Below, one piece after another: positions 5,906 to 8,352 of a stretch of 8,352 bases of DNA. Under the pieces are notes generated by a model, which was not told where the DNA came from, did not search any database, and was given only the letters and a program-made list of their open reading frames with translations. Positions within the stretch are counted from its first letter, which is position 1. Each line of letters starts with the position of its first letter. Location: contig JBBTQE010000013.1 of assembly GCA_038065775.1 (NCBI GenBank), positions 1 to 8,352 on the forward strand, written 5' to 3'. The position numbers were made by a program, and so were the translations under genes. This DNA is from JBBTQE01 sp038065775. Lineage in GTDB: Bacteria; Patescibacteriota; Patescibacteriia; Magasanikbacterales; GWA2-37-8.

Positions 5906-6472
5906 ATGACGTTAGGATACGTTATTTTGGCGGGGGTGGCTGTAATAGCCGTTTGGTTAGTAGCCGTATATAATGGCTTGATTCGTTCAAAAAATCGCGT
6001 GGATGAGGCCTTCAGCGACATTGATGTCCAGCTGAAACGACGCTATGATTTGATTCCGAATTTGGTGGAAACAGTTAAGGGCTACATGACACACGAACAG
6101 GGAACTTTGGTGAAATTAACCGAAGCCAGAACAGCCGCCATGGCGGTTCATGATAAAAAAGGCGCCACAATGCAGGAGCGCGAGCAGGCGGAAAATATGC
6201 TTTCCGGAACTTTAAAAACATTATTCGCGGTTACGGAAAATTATCCGGATTTAAAAGCCAGCCAGAATTTTTTGCAATTGCAAGATGAAATCAGCGATAC
6301 GGAAAATAAAATTCAGGCATCCCGCAGATTCTACAATGGCAACGTTCGCGACTTCAACACCAAGATTCAGGTCTTCCCTACTAATATGATTGCCGGCGCT
6401 CTGAAATTCAATAAATACGAATTCTTTCAGGCAGACGCGGCGGAAAAAGAAAATGTGCAGGTGAAGTTTTAA
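5906..6472 (+). CDS. lemA: LemA family membrane protein
   Basis: LemA proteins are small membrane-anchored proteins of poorly known function, often encoded beside HtpX. From the ATG at 5906 the product has 188 residues, the family's usual length. One membrane helix is at about 4-22 (GYVILAGVAVIAVWLVAVYNG), followed by the signature RVDEAFSDIDVQLKRRYDL and IPNLVETVKGY (31-60). Helical regions follow, and then the conserved RRFYNGNVRDFNTKIQVFP (140-158). Starts at 5843 (TTG) or 5867 (ATG) would add a peptide (MLNQVQHDNN) that is only the translation of the repeat at 5831-5890, so 5906 is preferred. No Shine-Dalgarno sequence precedes it, and the repeat occupies its leader. The TAA stop touches the htpX start region; the two genes form an operon. 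Confidence 0.95.
   Translation: MTLGYVILAGVAVIAVWLVAVYNGLIRSKNRVDEAFSDIDVQLKRRYDLIPNLVETVKGYMTHEQGTLVKLTEARTAAMAVHDKKGATMQEREQAENMLSGTLKTLFAVTENYPDLKASQNFLQLQDEISDTENKIQASRRFYNGNVRDFNTKIQVFPTNMIAGALKFNKYEFFQADAAEKENVQVKF
6459..6464 (+). promoter_or_regulatory. Ribosome binding site bearing on the htpX start
   Basis: AGGTGA inside the last lemA codons lies 8 bases before a TTG at 6473 and 14 bases before the ATG at 6479. By spacing it favours the TTG; by start-codon strength the ATG is favoured. The two starts differ by only two residues. Confidence 0.4.
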
Positions 6473-6478
6473 TTGGAT

Positions 6479-7366
6479 ATGTATTCCCAGATCACATCCA
6501 ACAAGAGGCAGTCGGTTCTGCTCGTGGCGATTTTTATCATCATAATCGCCGCGCTTGGTTTTGTGTTTGACCGCGCTTATTATGGCGGAGACGTTTATGT
6601 CGGACTGCCGGTTGCTGTTTTCTTTTCGCTTATCATGACCGCGATTTCCTATTTTCAAGGCGACAAAATCGCCTTGTGGTCAGCCGGAGCAAAACCGATA
6701 GCAAAAGAGCAAAACCCCTACCTATATAGAATGGTGGAAAATTTGTGCATCACCAATGGCGCGCCAATGCCGAAAATATATATTATTGAAGACAACGCGA
6801 TAAACGCTCTGGCGGCCGGAAGAAAGCCGGAGGTCGCGTCAATCGCTGTTACCCGCGGGGCTTTGGACAAACTAAAAAATGAAGAACTGGAAGGCGTGCT
6901 GGCTCACGAACTTTCGCACATAAAAAACTACGACATCAGATTTATGACTCTGGTCGCGGTGATGGTTGGCGCGATTGTGATGATCTCGCATATATTCTTA
7001 AGATCGCGGCATTTTCTTGGCAGAGGCAGAAGCCGCGATAGCGGCAATGTTAATGTAATATTCCTTGTAACTGGAATCGCGCTTGCGATTCTGTCGCCTA
7101 TTATTGCGGAGATGATTAAGTTGGCTGTCTCGCGCAGACGCGAATATCTGGCCGACGCTTCGGGCGCTCTTTTGACCCGCTACCCGGAAGGACTGGCGCG
7201 CGCGCTGGAAAAAATCGCGGCGGAAAACCAGCCGATGTCAAACGCCAGCCAAGCCACATCTCATCTTTTTTTCGCCAATCCATTTAATGGCAAAAAACTC
7301 TCTTCTCTTTTTTCCACTCATCCGCCGGTGGAAGAACGGATAAAAAAGTTAAGGGGGATGGCGTAA
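6479..7366 (+). CDS. htpX: HtpX-type membrane zinc metalloprotease
   Basis: HtpX is an M48-family protease in the cytoplasmic membrane that degrades damaged or misfolded membrane proteins. From the ATG at 6479 the protein has 295 residues, close to the E. coli protein. Two N-terminal membrane helices (about 12-32 and 39-59) precede a cytosolic region with YIIEDNAINALAAGR and the zinc site HELSH at 143-147 (GVLAHELSHIKNYD). Two more hydrophobic segments are at about 155-175 and 193-217. The third zinc ligand is E222 in RRREYLADASGALLTRYPEG. The C-terminus carries STHPPVEERIKKLRG, typical of the family. An alternative TTG start at 6473 directly follows the lemA stop and is better placed behind an AGGTGA ribosome binding site. 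A terminator follows at 7385-7415. All key catalytic residues are present. Confidence 0.96.
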   Translation: MYSQITSNKRQSVLLVAIFIIIIAALGFVFDRAYYGGDVYVGLPVAVFFSLIMTAISYFQGDKIALWSAGAKPIAKEQNPYLYRMVENLCITNGAPMPKIYIIEDNAINALAAGRKPEVASIAVTRGALDKLKNEELEGVLAHELSHIKNYDIRFMTLVAVMVGAIVMISHIFLRSRHFLGRGRSRDSGNVNVIFLVTGIALAILSPIIAEMIKLAVSRRREYLADASGALLTRYPEGLARALEKIAAENQPMSNASQATSHLFFANPFNGKKLSSLFSTHPPVEERIKKLRGMA

Positions 7367-7384
7367 ACTTAGTTTATAAAACAA

Positions 7385-7415
7385 AAAACAGCTCCGACTT
7401 AATCGGGGCTGTTTT
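7385..7415. terminator. Bidirectional intrinsic terminator between htpX and the lipoprotein gene
   Basis: Arms at 7385-7397 (AAAACAGCTCCGA) and 7403-7415 (TCGGGGCTGTTTT) form a 13-bp stem with one G-U wobble and a 5-base loop. On the minus strand the stem runs into TTTTTTGTTTT, making a strong terminator for the lipoprotein gene. On the plus strand TTTT closes the stem 19 bases after the htpX stop. It therefore serves both convergent genes. Confidence 0.85.
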
Positions 7416-7441
7416 AGTGCGCTCGAGTTGATGTGGAATCT

Positions 7442-7467
7442 CCTCGGCGCTCGAGCGGCCACCGAGG
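7442..7467. repeat. G+C-rich nested palindrome after the lipoprotein gene
   Basis: CCTCGG (7442-7447) and CCGAGG (7462-7467) flank the 10-bp palindrome CGCTCGAGCG (7448-7457). The nonamer GCGCTCGAG also occurs as a direct repeat at 7419-7427 and 7447-7455, 28 bases apart. It lies just after the stop of the lipoprotein gene and before the shared terminator. Its role is unknown. Confidence 0.5.
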
Positions 7468-7479
7468 GTGAAAAGAGCC

Positions 7480-7842
7480 TTACCTGTGGTGCCTCACCAC
7501 CGCAGGTCTCGTGACCGGCTTGGTTTTGCACGGCTTGACCCGGGGTCCAGGTCTTGCCGGCACGATGACAACGCTCGGAACCGGCGGCGCCGCCTGCACC
7601 TGATGATGCGCTCGCCGATGGGCGGGCGCGCTATACTGCGCGGGCGCCCGATAGGGCGCGGCGTACATAGGCTGCTGCGGGAAATACTCACCGCTGGCAT
7701 CGTACGCCGAACCGCAGTGGTAGTACCCGTAGGCGTCGTAGAAACACCTGCGGTTCGTGCCGTACCCGTCGTTGACCGGGACCATCGGCACGATGCATCC
7801 CACGAACAGAGTGGCGAACATCGCCAGAACCAGCTTCTTCAT
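7480..7842 (-). CDS. Small predicted lipoprotein of foreign composition
   Basis: The product has 120 residues and I do not recognise its family. The start MKKLVLAMFATLFVGC has a lysine pair, a hydrophobic core and a cysteine at 16. This is a lipoprotein-type signal, although F at -3 is not ideal for a lipobox. The mature part holds a tyrosine-rich CFYDAYGYYHC block with two cysteines (33 and 43). A proline/alanine/tyrosine region follows (about 53-90), then a basic proline-rich tail with another cysteine (105) and a final VVRHHR. It is probably a disordered surface or periplasmic-face protein. The ATG at 7842 is chosen because GGAGG lies exactly six bases upstream; a longer frame from 7917 would read through the leader hairpin. 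Its G+C content is about two thirds in sampled 60-base lines, against about one third in the main operons, suggesting acquisition from elsewhere. It has its own promoter and terminator. Confidence 0.75.
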   Translation of the reverse strand: MKKLVLAMFATLFVGCIVPMVPVNDGYGTNRRCFYDAYGYYHCGSAYDASGEYFPQQPMYAAPYRAPAQYSAPAHRRAHHQVQAAPPVPSVVIVPARPGPRVKPCKTKPVTRPAVVRHHR

Positions 7843-7848
7843 AGCATT

Positions 7849-7856
7849 CCTCCTTC
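7849..7856 (-). promoter_or_regulatory. Strong ribosome binding site of the lipoprotein gene
   Basis: On the minus strand GAAGGAGG is followed by AATGCT and then ATG, giving ideal six-base spacing. It decides the start at 7842 and is the only well-spaced full Shine-Dalgarno sequence in the window. Confidence 0.75.
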
Positions 7857-7867
7857 TTGTGGTTTCA

Positions 7868-7905
7868 TTAGAACCCGGAGTCCTATTTTCACCTCCGGAA
7901 TCTAA
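7868..7905 (-). promoter_or_regulatory. Hairpin in the lipoprotein mRNA leader
   Basis: Arms at 7868-7880 and 7893-7905 form a 13-bp stem with one mismatch and one G-U pair around a 12-base loop. In the mRNA TTAGA pairs with TCTAA and CCGGAG with CTCCGG. It lies between the predicted transcript start (about 7924) and the ribosome binding site, which stays outside the stem. No T-run follows, so a stability or control role is more likely than termination. Confidence 0.55.
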
Positions 7906-7930
7906 TAAAAACAACAAAAAATAACTTTAT

Positions 7931-7959
7931 AATTTAGCACATTTTTAAGGTTTTGTCAA
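7931..7959 (-). promoter_or_regulatory. Strong promoter of the lipoprotein gene
   Basis: On the minus strand a perfect TTGACA -35 (7954-7959) is followed after 17 bp by TAAATT (7931-7936), which is preceded by TGC, the extended -10 form. Transcription should begin near 7924, leaving a leader of about 80 bases. Confidence 0.65.
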
Positions 7960-7964
7960 CCTTA
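7946..7964. repeat. Dyad covering the -35 of the lipoprotein promoter
   Basis: TAAGGTT (7946-7952) and AACCTTA (7958-7964) are perfect 7-bp inverted arms around a 5-base centre. Together they cover the TTGACA -35 on the minus strand. A repressor bound here would block the promoter; the dyad is seen, its role is inferred. Confidence 0.5.
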
Positions 7965-8107
7965 TGTACCGGGCGCAACACTACTTTGGTTTTAAATTCA
8001 ACGAAGTGTTATCGTTTGATATTGCTCATATTTTTGTACGCTTAATTGTTTGTAAATGTATCTTAAACATACTGTCTAGTTTTGTGGGGTAATTATAAGG
8101 CGCAGTA
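7965..8107. other. Non-coding A+T-rich stretch
   Basis: I see no convincing open frame here on either strand. There is a 6-bp inverted pair (AACACT with AGTGTT) near 7977-8010. A weak plus-strand -10 (TATAAG, 8094-8099) with a poor -35 lies just before the terminator at 8108-8158. The G+C content is back to the low genomic level, so the G+C-rich unit stops at its own leader. Confidence 0.4.
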
Positions 8108-8158
8108 ACGCTCCGTCATCAAGTCCACACGGACAAGATGACGGGGCGTCTTTTTTTT
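8108..8158 (+). terminator. Strong intrinsic terminator with no gene in front of it
   Basis: ACGCTCCGTCATC (8108-8120) pairs with GATGACGGGGCGT (8137-8149), a 13-bp stem with one G-U wobble. An inner GTCC/GGAC stem caps it. After one C, eight T follow (8151-8158). It acts on the plus strand only. No plus-strand gene ends between htpX, which has its own terminator, and this point. Confidence 0.8.
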
Positions 8159-8184
8159 GACTATTGCGTTGATGGTGATATAAT
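8157..8184 (+). promoter_or_regulatory. Strong extended -10 promoter for the right-end gene
   Basis: TTGACT (8157-8162, 5 of 6) lies 16 bp before a perfect TATAAT (8179-8184), which is preceded by TGA in the extended -10 form. The -35 overlaps the last two T of the preceding terminator. Transcription should begin near 8191, about 23 bases before the ATG at 8214. Confidence 0.7.
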
Positions 8185-8213
8185 TCAACGGGCTAAATAT
8201 TAAAGTAAATAAT

Positions 8214-8352
8214 ATGGTTAGTGAATATGGACCGGGTAATGAATCATTGCTGAAAAAAGAAAAGTACGATAGCGAAGGGAATTTACTTTATCTTCCTATG
8301 CAAGTAAAGCAAGATCGTGCACGAGAAAAAAAGTGCGGAAATATTTGGTATA
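8214..8352 (+). CDS. Start of an unrecognised gene (cut by window edge)
   Basis: From the ATG at 8214 the frame stays open for 46 codons to the end of the window. The visible product (MVSEYGPGNESLLKKEKY, then DSEGNLLYLPMQVKQDRARE and KKCGNIWY) is hydrophilic and charged, with no signal peptide or membrane segment. I do not recognise the family. A strong promoter directly upstream and the low-G+C composition support a real resident gene. There is no Shine-Dalgarno sequence before the ATG, as for most genes in the window. A later start at codon 29 (ATG) is possible but less likely given the short leader. Confidence 0.6.
   Translation, partial: MVSEYGPGNESLLKKEKYDSEGNLLYLPMQVKQDRAREKKCGNIWY

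Noticed and set aside
7468..7905. Plus-strand 145-codon open frame opposite the lipoprotein gene
   Set aside because: G+C-rich DNA has few stops, so long antisense frames are expected. The minus frame has the signal peptide, promoter and ribosome binding site; the plus frame has none.
7843..7917. Upstream extension of the lipoprotein frame to an ATG at 7917
   Set aside because: It would place the signal peptide internally and code through the leader hairpin; the well-spaced GGAGG supports the ATG at 7842.
1..8352. CRISPR array, tRNA, rRNA or insertion sequence
   Set aside because: No regularly spaced direct repeats, cloverleaf or T-arm signature, ribosomal RNA core sequence or transposase was seen on either strand.

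Overview
The window looks like chromosomal sequence of a Patescibacteria/CPR bacterium, probably Parcubacteria-like. This is inferred from A+T-rich coding sequence, the style of the RseP, PheS and PheT proteins, a short membrane protein between pheT and dnaE, a lemA-htpX pair, and many genes without a Shine-Dalgarno sequence. The standard bacterial code fits: TGA is a stop for pheS and pheT and Trp is TGG. The phylum is inferred from general knowledge, not from a search.

Minus-strand block (1-5673), in transcription order: rseP (intramembrane site-2 protease), pheS and pheT (both subunits of phenylalanyl-tRNA synthetase), a 128-residue single-pass membrane protein of unknown function, and the first 113 codons of dnaE (PHP domain of the replicative polymerase). 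A promoter with an extended -10 sits on the pheT stop codon. A weak terminator followed by a promoter separates the small membrane gene from dnaE. An 84-bp dispersed palindromic repeat fills most of the pheS-pheT gap.

Divergent region and plus-strand operon (5674-7415): the space between rseP and lemA carries stacked inverted repeats and then a 60-bp dispersed palindromic repeat that runs almost to the lemA start. lemA and htpX, a membrane protein and a membrane zinc protease, follow with no gap and end at a bidirectional terminator. rseP and htpX are both envelope proteases, and they read outward from the same control region.

Right end (7416-8352): a G+C-rich, compositionally foreign unit on the minus strand encodes a 120-residue predicted lipoprotein. 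It has its own strong promoter with a dyad over the -35, a leader hairpin, a strong ribosome binding site, and it shares the htpX terminator. A plus-strand terminator with no gene in front of it follows, then a strong promoter and the start of an unrecognised gene cut by the window edge.

No CRISPR array, tRNA, rRNA, insertion sequence or recognisable defence system was seen. The most interesting material is the small repeats lying against or inside coding sequence (5831-5890, 3331-3414 and 2426-2458 inside pheT) and the G+C-rich lipoprotein unit. I did not find a clearly new multi-gene system.
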